Shown here one piece after another: positions 52,945 to 61,154 of a DNA stretch of 64,000 nucleotides; the stretch's first letter is position 1; each line of letters begins with the position of its first letter. The DNA comes from Halovenus sp037080055 (GTDB lineage Archaea; Halobacteriota; Halobacteria; Halobacteriales; Haloarculaceae): contig NZ_JBAOJI010000004.1 of the NCBI RefSeq assembly GCF_037080055.1, forward strand, positions 223,835 through 287,834, written 5' to 3'. Position numbers and translations under genes: made by a program. The notes under the pieces are model-generated. The model was given only the letters and a program-made list of their open reading frames with translations, did not search any database and was not told where the DNA came from.

Positions 52945-53852
52945 TCGTGTGAGACGCACTCGGTCGTCCCGTCACAGGACTCGCGGGTCGTCTCGACGAC
53001 CCGTAACTCGCCGTCCAGCGCGACCCGCAGTTGCTCGCCGTCGAGCGGAATCGCCACCTCGATCCGCCACGGCTCCGTCGACTGGACATCGTAGTAGGCG
53101 TCGTCGACACACCACGGCAGCGTCCAGTACGGCCGGTCGGTGAGCGAGATGCCGTGATCGTCGTAGAAGGCGGCGACGGGAGCTTCGTCGAGTAACACGA
53201 GTCCGACCGGCGAACAGAGGCTGTGCCGACACCGCTCACAGCGGTGCTCGGCCCGTAGCGAGACATCCAGACAACACTCGCCTTGGCGGGTGAGCGTCGT
53301 GTGCATCCGGCCGGCACACTCCGGGCAGACGCCGTCGGCCGCCAGACAGTGCAGATGGCGGACTCGTTCGTCGAAGGCCGTCGCGATTTCGGCCTCGGTG
53401 CGGTCCTCAAGCCCGCCGGGCGGGAAGGGGTACTTCCCGTGTGCTTTGCCGCAGTTCCGGCAGGTGATCGTGAACTGTTCGTCCTCGTAGCTTGATTCGA
53501 GCGGGCCGCCGCAGTGCGTACACTCCCCCGGGACCTCGAAGGGATCGACCTCCGGTGAGTGGGTGTACGTCCCCGCTCGGAGCGCGCGGATCACCTGCCC
53601 GCCGGTGTGACTCAGATCGTAGCCCGCCTCGGTCTTGACGACAAACTGGTCGGTGAGTTCCTGGAGGTGGTAGTTGAACTGCGCGCTGTCGTCCAGATCG
53701 GTCCGGCTGAACAGCGCTGAGAACCTGATCGGCCGGTCCTCGTACTCCCACAGCGATTCGAGGATATCCAGTCGGGTCTCGTTCGCGATGACAGAGAACG
53801 CCTCGGCGGGAGCCAGTTCCCCCTCTCCCGTTTCGTCACGAGTTCCGCTCAT
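52941..53852 (-). CDS. ArsR-like HTH protein with zinc-ribbon domains
   Basis: 303 residues. The N-terminal winged helix (AFSVIANETRLDILESLWEY, then SALFSRTDLDDSAQFNYHLQ) is followed by zinc-ribbon pairs: CTHCGG with CRNCGK, then CPEC, and CERC with LC. The C-terminus is a beta-rich acidic domain. The start at 53852 (MSGTRDETGEGE) is chosen because the upstream extension lacks these features. A metal- or redox-linked transcription factor is a reasonable guess. Confidence 0.87.
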   Translation of the reverse strand: MSGTRDETGEGELAPAEAFSVIANETRLDILESLWEYEDRPIRFSALFSRTDLDDSAQFNYHLQELTDQFVVKTEAGYDLSHTGGQVIRALRAGTYTHSPEVDPFEVPGECTHCGGPLESSYEDEQFTITCRNCGKAHGKYPFPPGGLEDRTEAEIATAFDERVRHLHCLAADGVCPECAGRMHTTLTRQGECCLDVSLRAEHRCERCRHSLCSPVGLVLLDEAPVAAFYDDHGISLTDRPYWTLPWCVDDAYYDVQSTEPWRIEVAIPLDGEQLRVALDGELRVVETTRESCDGTTECVSHD

Positions 53853-53986
53853 GTCTGGATACTGCGGGTACACGATCAAAAGTGTTCGCTGAAATTCAGT
53901 ATTGTAACCGAAAGAGTATGTCTTCGACTCCGGCCGACAGTGGATATTTACTCCCATAGACCGTATGAACGTCCGATTGACGCCAG

Positions 53987-54154
53987 ATGTCGCTGATCCC
54001 ACCACAGACCGAAGAAATCGAGCAGGCGCTGGCAGAGGGGAACCGTCGACTGCTGCACTGTCTCAACTGCGGCGGACAGATCGTCGCGATCCGACACGGT
54101 GGCTCCTGTCTCCGCTGTAGCTCTGAGGCCGTCATCGTCGAGCAGTACGACTGA
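53987..54154 (+). CDS. Zinc-ribbon microprotein (first of a tandem pair)
   Basis: 55 residues, MSLIPPQTEEIEQALAEGNR to the end. Two CxxC pairs (CLNC and CLRC, 19 residues apart) make a minimal zinc ribbon. A ggatattta element starts 43 bases before the ATG, giving a leader of about 14 bases. Its sequence is about two-thirds identical to the downstream gene, including LLHCLNCGGQ. The function is unknown; single zinc ribbons in haloarchaea are commonly protein-interaction or regulatory modules. Confidence 0.78.
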   Translation: MSLIPPQTEEIEQALAEGNRRLLHCLNCGGQIVAIRHGGSCLRCSSEAVIVEQYD

Positions 54155-54252
54155 TAACCGTAGTCGAACCGTAACTGAATCGATCCGGCAACTAACTGGA
54201 AATCGGATATTTAATCGAATCGTTCACATGATAAGACAGGTGATTCCGACAG

Positions 54253-54420
54253 ATGCCGTTCATCTCGCCACAGACGGAGGCAATCCGAGATGCACTCGAC
54301 CAGCCGAATCGCACGCTGTTGCACTGTCTCAACTGCGGCGGGCAGGTCGTCGCGGTCCGGCACGGCGACCAGTGCCGGATCTGTGGCTCAGCGGCCTTTC
54401 TGATCGAAGAAGTCGACTGA
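54253..54420 (+). CDS. Zinc-ribbon microprotein (second of a tandem pair)
   Basis: 55 residues, starting MPFISPQTEAIRDALDQPNR, with CLNC and CRIC pairs at the same spacing as the upstream copy and the same LLHCLNCGGQ block. Its promoter region repeats the ggatattta element about 40 bases before the ATG and a similar gattccgacag before the start. This indicates a tandem duplication of gene plus promoter. Confidence 0.78.
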   Translation: MPFISPQTEAIRDALDQPNRTLLHCLNCGGQVVAVRHGDQCRICGSAAFLIEEVD

Positions 54421-54453
54421 AATTTCAAGATGCTGGCGCGTTAAGACGGTAGT

Positions 54454-54672
54454 ATGGAGATCGAACGAAACGTCGGCGGAACGGACCGTATCGTTCGCGC
54501 AGTACTGGCGGTCGGGTTCACAATCGTCGCCCTCTCTGCGCTGCGGGCGGGTCGGCGCTCGCTGGGCACGGTCGCGGCCATCGCGGCAGCAGGACTCGGA
54601 ATCAACGCCGTGACCTGTTTCTGCGGGCTGAACAAGGCACTTGGACTCGATACGAGCACAGATACCGAGTGA
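54454..54672 (+). CDS. DUF2892-type (YgaP-like) membrane protein
   Basis: 72 residues. MEIERNVGGTDRIVRAVLA is the typical DUF2892 start with Asn-Val-Gly-x-x-Asp-Arg, then two hydrophobic helices (about 15-28 and 40-54) and a Cys pair in VTCFCGLNKALG. In rhodanese-linked proteins this domain is a membrane anchor of two helices; here it stands alone. The function is unknown. Confidence 0.88.
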   Translation: MEIERNVGGTDRIVRAVLAVGFTIVALSALRAGRRSLGTVAAIAAAGLGINAVTCFCGLNKALGLDTSTDTE

Positions 54673-54732
54673 CCGGCCCCTCGCAAACGGGAACATCACA
54701 AGAAAATTATTCTCCGGTCTCGCACTCGCGGT

Positions 54733-55365
54733 ATGGAGTTCGGTGTCGACGAAGCAGGCAAAGGGCCCGTTCTCGGGTCGATGTTCGTCGCCGCAGTGCG
54801 GGCCGACCCCGAGCAACTGCCAGCGGATGTCGGCGACTCGAAAGATATCGAGGCCCAGCGCCGCCAGGAACTCGATACCGCGATTCGGGAGGTTGCCACC
54901 GCCGAAATCGTCGAAATTCCCGTCGAGCGCATCGACGATCCCGACACCGATATGAACTCACTCACCGTCGCCGGTCACGGCGAAGCACTCACTGGCGTCG
55001 TCGAAGACGGCCTGTCGGGCTACGCAGACGCCGGCGACACCAACGCCGTCCGTTTCGAGCGCCGCGTCGCCAGCGAACTGGACTGTTCGGTCGATCTGCG
55101 TGCCGAACACGGCGCTGACGAGCAGTATCCGATCGTCGGCGCGGCGAGTATTCTCGCCAAGGTCGCACGGGAGGCACACGTCGACAAACTGGCCACCGAG
55201 TACGGTGCCGTCGGCAGCGGCTATCCGAGCGATCCGACGACGCGGGAGTTTCTGGAGTCGTTCGTCCGGGAGCACGGCGAACTCCCCGACTGCGCTCGGG
55301 CGAGTTGGCAGACCAGCCAGGACGCGCTACAGGCGCTCGATCAAGCGTCGCTGTCGGATTTCTGA
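54733..55365 (+). CDS. rnhB: Ribonuclease HII
   Basis: 210 residues. Removes single ribonucleotides and RNA primers from DNA duplexes. The start MEFGVDEAGKGPVLGSM has the first catalytic Asp-Glu (DEAGKGPV; most homologues read DEAGRG), the third acid is in DLRAEHGADEQYPIVGAASI and the fourth in SDPTTREF. The protein is short for archaeal RNase HII but complete. It lies 60 bases after the DUF2892 gene. Confidence 0.95.
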   Translation: MEFGVDEAGKGPVLGSMFVAAVRADPEQLPADVGDSKDIEAQRRQELDTAIREVATAEIVEIPVERIDDPDTDMNSLTVAGHGEALTGVVEDGLSGYADAGDTNAVRFERRVASELDCSVDLRAEHGADEQYPIVGAASILAKVAREAHVDKLATEYGAVGSGYPSDPTTREFLESFVREHGELPDCARASWQTSQDALQALDQASLSDF

Positions 55366-55480
55366 TATATCTCCGCAGAGCAAAGCTTCGGGACCACGTC
55401 ACGGTCACTCGTACCATCGTTATTTATATGGTTTGTACTATATTGTGGGACAACATGCAGTGGGGTGCTCGGGGAGAGCA

Positions 55481-57169
55481 ATGATCGTCTATCTGGGGGA
55501 ACCACCGGAACAGTTGCTTGCACGGTCGGGAACCGAGGTCAGCACGGAGCTCCCCGAAGAAGGCGAACCGGCACCGGAGTGTATCGTAGTCGATCTGTCG
55601 GCAAATTCGCTCCGAGCCGTCGAGGAACTCGCGGATACGTGGCCCAGCACAGCGATCGTCGCCCTCCTCGACGAGGACACCGCTCCCGACGATGTCCTCG
55701 ATCGTGGCGCCTCGGATTACTTTCGGAGATCGGCGCTTCCGGACCAGACGGAGGTGTTCATCCGTCGTATCACCGCATACGGCGGACGGAGAGCGAGCGA
55801 ACCGAACGAGTACGAGCGGCTGACAGCGTACGACGAGATCGACTTTTTCGAGCTAAGCGACAGCGGAGAAATAACGGCGATTTCCGAAACACTCGCAGGA
55901 TTGCTCGACTCGACGCCCGAAGAGCTGATCGGGGCACAGCTGTCCGACTGTCTCACCGCCGCCCGGACGGACCCACAACGACCGGAGAGAGACGGTTCCC
56001 TCAGTGGCGTTGGAGACCTCCAATCGGACCAGCAGTCGGAACTCCTCCTCGAAACGCCAGACGGGGAGACGAAACGCCTGCAGATCTACACCGTCTCGAC
56101 GAGCGAGGCTGACGGAACGATCGGGATCGTCCACGACGCAACTCCGTATCACGAACGCATCGAGGAACTAACCCTGTACGAGCGGATCACCGAAACAGTC
56201 CCGGATCCGCTGTACTACGTCGACGAGGACGGGATCATCCAAGAAGTCAATCCGGCGATGACCGATATCTACGAGACTGCCTACGAAGAGATGGTCGGAA
56301 GCTACTTCGGCAAAGCGACGACCGAAGCGGGCGAAAACAAACTGTACGAGGCCGTCCGGACGCTTCTCAGCGACAAAAACGACATGGAGACACGGATCGT
56401 CGAATACGAGGCGCTCTCGGGGACCGGGGAAACGTTCCCGGTCGCCCATCACATTTCGGTGCTGGAGTCCGACGGCGAGTTCAACGGAACGGTGGGAATG
56501 ATCCGCGATATCACGGAGCGAACGGAGCGCCAGCAGCGACTCACAGTCATCAACCGGCTACTCAGACACAACGTCCGTAACCAATTCGCGCTGATCATCG
56601 GAGAAGCGAGCACCCTCGCGAAGGACGTACCACCGGAACAAAAAGACCGGGTACAGACGATCCTCGACCACTCCTGGCAGACGGTCGATATGATCGAGAA
56701 GATGAAAAAGGCGGGAGACCTGCTCAACGAGCGACCGCACAGAAAGACCGTTTCGGTCGCCGAGGCAGTCGAGAGTGCGGCCGACCAGTTCGCGGGTACG
56801 GACGCCGAGATTACCGTCTCGGTCCCCGAGGATCTGGAAATCTATGCGATCCCAGGACTCATTTTTGCGCTGGAAAACCTCATCGAGAACGGTATCGAGC
56901 ACAACCCATCGGACGAACCCGTCGTCGAGATCACCGTCACCAGCGACGACGAATGGGTGACTATCGAGGTCGCGGACAACGGCGAGGGCATCCCGGCATC
57001 AGAGCGCAACGTGATCAAATCCGGGACCGAGGACTCGCTGGAACACGGCAGCGGCATCGGTCTCTGGGTCGTCAACTGGATCGTCCAGCGGTCCCGCGGA
57101 GACATCACCTTCGGCCGGAGCGACCTCGGCGGTGCGGCAGTCCAGTTGATCCTGAGCAAGTCCGGCTAG
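55481..57169 (+). CDS. PAS sensor histidine kinase with degenerate receiver domain
   Basis: 562 residues. The N-terminal ~105 residues are receiver-like: strand CIVVDLSANSL with Asp, but the usual Lys is absent (DYFRRSALPDQTE). Two PAS domains follow (about 110-225 and 230-350, the latter with LYYVDEDGIIQEVNPAM). The H-box is LLRHNVRNQFALI and the ATPase domain has ENLIENGIEHN, DNGEGIP and GSGIGLWVV. A strongly AT-rich promoter (ttatttatat, 55420-55429) lies 50-60 bases upstream. It has the same degenerate-receiver plan as the KaiC-operon kinases. Confidence 0.9.
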   Translation: MIVYLGEPPEQLLARSGTEVSTELPEEGEPAPECIVVDLSANSLRAVEELADTWPSTAIVALLDEDTAPDDVLDRGASDYFRRSALPDQTEVFIRRITAYGGRRASEPNEYERLTAYDEIDFFELSDSGEITAISETLAGLLDSTPEELIGAQLSDCLTAARTDPQRPERDGSLSGVGDLQSDQQSELLLETPDGETKRLQIYTVSTSEADGTIGIVHDATPYHERIEELTLYERITETVPDPLYYVDEDGIIQEVNPAMTDIYETAYEEMVGSYFGKATTEAGENKLYEAVRTLLSDKNDMETRIVEYEALSGTGETFPVAHHISVLESDGEFNGTVGMIRDITERTERQQRLTVINRLLRHNVRNQFALIIGEASTLAKDVPPEQKDRVQTILDHSWQTVDMIEKMKKAGDLLNERPHRKTVSVAEAVESAADQFAGTDAEITVSVPEDLEIYAIPGLIFALENLIENGIEHNPSDEPVVEITVTSDDEWVTIEVADNGEGIPASERNVIKSGTEDSLEHGSGIGLWVVNWIVQRSRGDITFGRSDLGGAAVQLILSKSG

Positions 57170-57317
57170 ATCGGCCTCGGTCAGGCCGTATTTACGAAAG
57201 CGCGCACGGAAGGCGCGTGAGAATTCCTGAGGACATACCGATGGCTCGAAGCCAGTGGATCAGCCGCGGTGAGTCCTGCTCCACCGCTGTTTCAACTGTG
57301 TTTCTTCATTACGAACG

Positions 57318-58070
57318 CTACCCTTTGAGATTGAGTTCGATGACGTTGCCGGCCTGATCGAGGTAGGTTCTGAGTTGCTGTTCGGTCTCGCCGGTCATCA
57401 CGCGACTCGCAGGCCCGGTGATGCTGATCGCCGCCGGGCGCGGACCCGGAACCGACAGCGGGCGAGCGAGACAGGCCATCCCCTCGATCGATTCCTCGCG
57501 GTCGTAGGCGATGTTCTCCTCGCGGATTCGCTCGATTTCTGCGAACAGCGCATCTCTGTCAGTGATGGTGTGCTCAGTCGCTGCCGGGAGGCCGTGCCTG
57601 TCGACAATCTCGTCGACGCGCTCGTCGGACATCGTCGCGAGAATTGCCTTGCCGATGCCCGTCGAGTGGAGATGGACCCGTCGGCCGGTCTGCGTGTCGA
57701 TATCGACCGCTTTCGGGCCTTCCGCGGTGTAGACGTACACACCCTTACCACCCTCCTCGAACATGAGATTCGCGAGTTCTTCGGAGTCTTCGGCCAGTTG
57801 TCTGACTTCCGGGTACGCCGTGTCGTAAACGCCGTCGTACCGCTGGGCGTAGCCGCCGAATTCCAGCGCTCGCAGTCCGATCCGATACCGGTCGTCGTAC
57901 TCGACGACCAGCCCGTTCGCTTCGAGCGTGTTCAGGTGCTTGAAAATCGTGCTCTTGGCGAGGGAGAGATGGGTCGCAAGTTCGGTGATCCCTGCCTCCC
58001 CGTCGAGTTCGACGATCGCTTCGAGCACCCGGATGGATGTCTCGGTCGCACGAACCCGGTCGTCCGACAT
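57318..58070 (-). CDS. IclR-family transcriptional regulator
   Basis: 250 residues. The N-terminal winged helix (TETSIRVLEAIVELDGEAGI, then ELATHLSLAKSTIFKHLNTL) leads to the effector-binding GAF-like domain, with the typical SGIGKAILA-like region (HSTGIGKAILATMSDERVDE) and a late FSVPGPRPAAISITGP-like strand. These regulators usually respond to a small carbon compound. The ATG at 58070 is supported by a reverse-strand TATA box (ccttatcaaaa, 58091-58101) about 26 bases upstream. Confidence 0.93.
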   Translation of the reverse strand: MSDDRVRATETSIRVLEAIVELDGEAGITELATHLSLAKSTIFKHLNTLEANGLVVEYDDRYRIGLRALEFGGYAQRYDGVYDTAYPEVRQLAEDSEELANLMFEEGGKGVYVYTAEGPKAVDIDTQTGRRVHLHSTGIGKAILATMSDERVDEIVDRHGLPAATEHTITDRDALFAEIERIREENIAYDREESIEGMACLARPLSVPGPRPAAISITGPASRVMTGETEQQLRTYLDQAGNVIELNLKG

Positions 58071-58090
58071 GCTCACGTCTACGCCGGGGG

Positions 58091-58101
58091 TTTTGATAAG
58101 G
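58091..58101 (-). promoter_or_regulatory. TATA box of the IclR regulator gene
   Basis: The reverse-strand sequence ccttatcaaaa lies about 26 bases before the ATG at 58070, supporting a leaderless start there and not at the GTG six bases upstream. Confidence 0.55.
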
Positions 58102-58314
58102 CTGTTCGAAACTCGTCGTTCGCTATGAGGAAACGCTGTGCTCGTCGGCTCTCGGACTCGCTATGCCCCCAGAACACCGCTACAGAAACGTTACGGCCAG
58201 AAATAACGGTCTCAGGCTGTCGCTCGAATCGAGACACACCCGGAGCACCGTTTCGCGTGAGAAAACATAGAAAATTCGACATATACTTACGAGTCCGGCC
58301 CATAGCAAGGAGTG

Positions 58315-58434
58315 ATGACAGACCAAACGACCCCGTCCCCGAAATCGCGTACGGCCCTCAAAGACAACCCAAGCACGGCAGATCTAGAGAAAGCGACGAG
58401 TCCGGTCGAGTACCTGATCGAGAAGTTGCTGTAA
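58315..58434 (+). CDS. Small hypothetical protein
   Basis: 39 residues: MTDQTTPSPKSRTALKDNPS and then an amphipathic end (SPVEYLIEKLL). A TATA-like catatact about 30 bases before the ATG and a purine-rich aaggagtg directly before it support expression. It is divergent from the IclR gene. No family is recognised, and I cannot exclude a chance frame. Confidence 0.48.
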   Translation: MTDQTTPSPKSRTALKDNPSTADLEKATSPVEYLIEKLL

Positions 58435-58637
58435 CGCTGCAGAAATAGCATATTTTTTATAGTTTTAGCTGAGGTCCCGACCTGGAGAGCAATCTGTACG
58501 ACGCGTCAGTTCGGCTACCGGGTACAGCAGCACTACGGGCCAGCGCCGCGGGTCTCAGATTCGTGCCCGCATTTCGACAGCAGCCGTAGTTGATGCAAAG
58601 CCGCGGAGAAATGGGGGCCAGCGTCGTCGACGGGAGT

Positions 58638-59372
58638 TCAGTTCGTTATGGTCGCCCGGTAGAAGACGACCACTCCGATAGCCAGGAGCACGAGGACGTA
58701 CCCACCTGCGGCGAGGAGCTCGTCGAGACCGCTCGCGGATGTGAACGCGGCGCTCATGAGCGCGTTCGTCGCAAAGTGGCCGGGGAGTGCCGTCGTCCAG
58801 GCCGGTGAGTCTGTCGCGAGCGGATTCTGGAACATGAGAATATCGACCATCGGTGTGAAGAGCATGATATAGACCCCTGGCAGGCGGTCGATTGCGATGC
58901 CGACGATCACGCCCAAGATGCCGTAGGTCACGCCGACGAGGACGGCTGCGCCGGCGAACGCGGCGACGTTGTTCGGCGTGAAGACAACGATCGCAACAGC
59001 TAGTGCAGCACCAGTCACGATGACACTGCCAGTAGTGAGCAGTCCGACCCGTGCGGTGACCAGTTCCCGCGCACGATAGCCAGACAGTCGCAATCGACTG
59101 TCGGCCATTTTCGAGGTGTGCATGAGGAACAGCCCGACGATGCCGGAGAGAACGGCCACGGTGACGGGAGTCATAAAGGCGGCTGCGAACGCCGACATCT
59201 CGGCGGTCACCGTCGTGCCGTCTATCGTGAGTGGGATGGTCGTGTCTGGAACGAGCCAGACGAAGACACCGATCATGTAGGCGGGGAGAAACGCCAGCAG
59301 TGCGAGCAAGACAGGTGTGCGAGCGAATTCCCGCAGACTCATCTCGATTGCGGTCGTCGTGCGCCGCTCCAT
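58638..59372 (-). CDS. ABC transporter permease
   Basis: 244 residues with six membrane helices (first LLALLAFLPAYMIGVFVWL). The structure resembles ABC-2-type exporter permeases: a long first loop and helices near 55-75, 95-115, 125-145, 150-170 and 215-235. Its ATG overlaps the stop of the preceding permease (ATGA), so both are coupled. The two permeases show the same arrangement and some sequence similarity (TGRITGAVF against VTVAVLSGI at the same place), consistent with a heterodimer. Confidence 0.88.
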   Translation of the reverse strand: MERRTTTAIEMSLREFARTPVLLALLAFLPAYMIGVFVWLVPDTTIPLTIDGTTVTAEMSAFAAAFMTPVTVAVLSGIVGLFLMHTSKMADSRLRLSGYRARELVTARVGLLTTGSVIVTGAALAVAIVVFTPNNVAAFAGAAVLVGVTYGILGVIVGIAIDRLPGVYIMLFTPMVDILMFQNPLATDSPAWTTALPGHFATNALMSAAFTSASGLDELLAAGGYVLVLLAIGVVVFYRATITN

Positions 59373-60115
59373 CACGAGCCACCTCCGCTGAGAGTGTAAG
59401 AGTACGCTCCGACGCTCAACACTCCGAATGCAACGACAAACGCGGCCGCTGGCAGCAGATGGTCGGTTGCGAGCGAGCCGGAAAAGACGGCTTGAGAGAC
59501 GAGTTCGTGCGGATGTGAGAGCGGGGCGAACTGGGTGATTTCTTCGTCGATGTCGAACAGGCCACTCGCGAAGACGTTGTCCATGTCTGCGAGTATCACG
59601 AGAAGCAGTGAGCCTTCGAGTTCTCGGGGGAGAATCGTCCCGACGAGCATCCCCAACAGCCCGTACGTGAGACCTGCGAGTGTGAGGCTGCCGAAGACGA
59701 TCAGCGGTGCGTCGAGCGAACCCGAGAGCAACCACGCGAGCGTGGCTGTCGAGATTGCGCTGATCGCGAGACTGACGACGAGAACGGTCGTGAACCGAGA
59801 GACGACCAACTCGCTCGGACGGAACCCGGAGATGACGAGTCGGCGATCAGCGTTCCGTGCGCTGATCATTTGGAAGAGTCCGAGGACGCCCGCGAGTGCT
59901 CCCGTGGCGAAGACAGCGCCGGTGATCCGTCCAGTCGCCGTGAGCGATCCGGCGGCGTCGAACATCCCAATCTCTGGGAACTGGCCGAGGCTCACGCCGT
60001 AGATCTGGATGGACAGCGCGGGCAGGATCAACAACAGCGCGATGTTGAACGGCTCCCGAAAGAACGACAGCGTGCTGGTACGGATCCCAGCGAAGACTCG
60101 TCTGTTCGTCGTCAT
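59372..60115 (-). CDS. ABC transporter permease
   Basis: 247 residues, six membrane helices (first NIALLLILPALSIQIYGVSL). It is the partner of the downstream permease (ATGA overlap) and starts inside the end of the ATPase gene (overlap 60112-60115). The organisation ATPase, permease, permease without a solute-binding protein points to an exporter; the substrate is not predictable. Confidence 0.88.
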   Translation of the reverse strand: MTTNRRVFAGIRTSTLSFFREPFNIALLLILPALSIQIYGVSLGQFPEIGMFDAAGSLTATGRITGAVFATGALAGVLGLFQMISARNADRRLVISGFRPSELVVSRFTTVLVVSLAISAISTATLAWLLSGSLDAPLIVFGSLTLAGLTYGLLGMLVGTILPRELEGSLLLVILADMDNVFASGLFDIDEEITQFAPLSHPHELVSQAVFSGSLATDHLLPAAAFVVAFGVLSVGAYSYTLSGGGS

Positions 60116-60927
60116 CTCTGCCCCTCCGTGTTTCGACCGTGCTGGTCGGAGTCGACTGCCCGGTCAAAAAATGCAGCCGTGCGCTCGCACGAGACACCAT
60201 CAGCCGTCGGCTCTGGGTTCACAGTGTCGTCTGCACCGACCTCCTGGCGGTGGAGGTGACCGTCATGGAGTTCGTAAATAACGTCGAACCGATCCCGCTC
60301 GTTGATGATGTGTGAGATGATCGCGATGCCGACGCCGCGCTCACGCAGTTCTTCGGTGAGATTCCAGAACGCGAGAAACGTCTCCCAGTCGAACCCCGTG
60401 TACGGCTCGTCGAGCAGGAGCAGGTCGGGCTGGTGCATAAGAGAAACAGCGAGATTCATCTTCTGTCGGTTCCCACCGCTCAGATTGCGAATCTGTCGCT
60501 CCCGGAATCGCTCGAAATCGAGAACATCGGTCAGCCAGTCGCGTGCATCTTCGATTTCGTCGTCAGCCAGTCCGTAGGCACGGCCGAATAGCTCGAACGT
60601 TTCGTCGACGGTCAACCGATCGTACAGACGTGGTTCCTGCGGGCACCAGCCAACTGTCCCGCTGCGGGTTACGGTGCCGGCGTCGGACTCGATAACACCC
60701 GCGAGGATTTGCATGAGCGTCGACTTTCCGCTCCCGTTTTCGCCCATGATTCCGACGACCTGTCCGCGCTCGACTTCGAGGGTCGCGTTGTCGAGCACGT
60801 CGACAGAGTTCGTAAACGGGATCGGCGAATCGTAGCTCTTCGCGACACCAGTCGCTCTCACCGCGAGATCAGTGTCGTGCTGTTTGTCTCGTTGGAGGGA
60901 TGTGTCGTGATTCGGCGTAGCCATCAT
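60112..60927 (-). CDS. ABC transporter ATP-binding protein
   Basis: 271 residues. Walker A is GENGSGKSTLMQ (near 58), the Q-loop is WCPQEPRLYDRL, the signature is NLSGGNRQKMNL, Walker B is LLLLDEPYTGFDW, and the H-loop is IISHIINERD. A disordered tail of about 40 residues follows the core. The first gene of a three-gene exporter operon. Two adjacent ATGs (60927 and 60924) are possible. Confidence 0.95.
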   Translation of the reverse strand: MMATPNHDTSLQRDKQHDTDLAVRATGVAKSYDSPIPFTNSVDVLDNATLEVERGQVVGIMGENGSGKSTLMQILAGVIESDAGTVTRSGTVGWCPQEPRLYDRLTVDETFELFGRAYGLADDEIEDARDWLTDVLDFERFRERQIRNLSGGNRQKMNLAVSLMHQPDLLLLDEPYTGFDWETFLAFWNLTEELRERGVGIAIISHIINERDRFDVIYELHDGHLHRQEVGADDTVNPEPTADGVSCERTAAFFDRAVDSDQHGRNTEGQR

Positions 60928-61154
60928 ATGTGATCCTAATGTGGGGCAGTTTCATTGCGATTTTCACTTATTTATCGTCGAGAATCCCGGCAAAGAGTTT
61001 AAATGTCAAAGTGAGTTTCGTAGTTCGTTTTGGACTCGAGAGCAGTTCGGTCGTTCTGCTGGCGCTGTGAGGTCGGTAGAGGTTGAACGGCAGCCAGCGT
61101 GTCCTTCGGGGTCCAAAGCGACTTCAGATAAAAAGGGGGCTGTGCTGGTTCCGA
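60928..61154. other. Intergenic region between ABC operon and lactate genes
   Basis: 227 bases. An AT-rich stretch (ttatttatcg, 60969-60978, and gagtttaaatg) on the left half may hold the ABC operon promoter. A run aaaaaggggg at 61132-61141, close to the lactate-gene stop, may be a terminator. No gene is seen. Confidence 0.5.

Noticed and set aside
58638..59735. Longer first permease starting at 59735
   Set aside because: The extension overlaps the upstream permease in another frame. The ATG at 59372 gives the expected ATGA coupling and a normal membrane-protein start.
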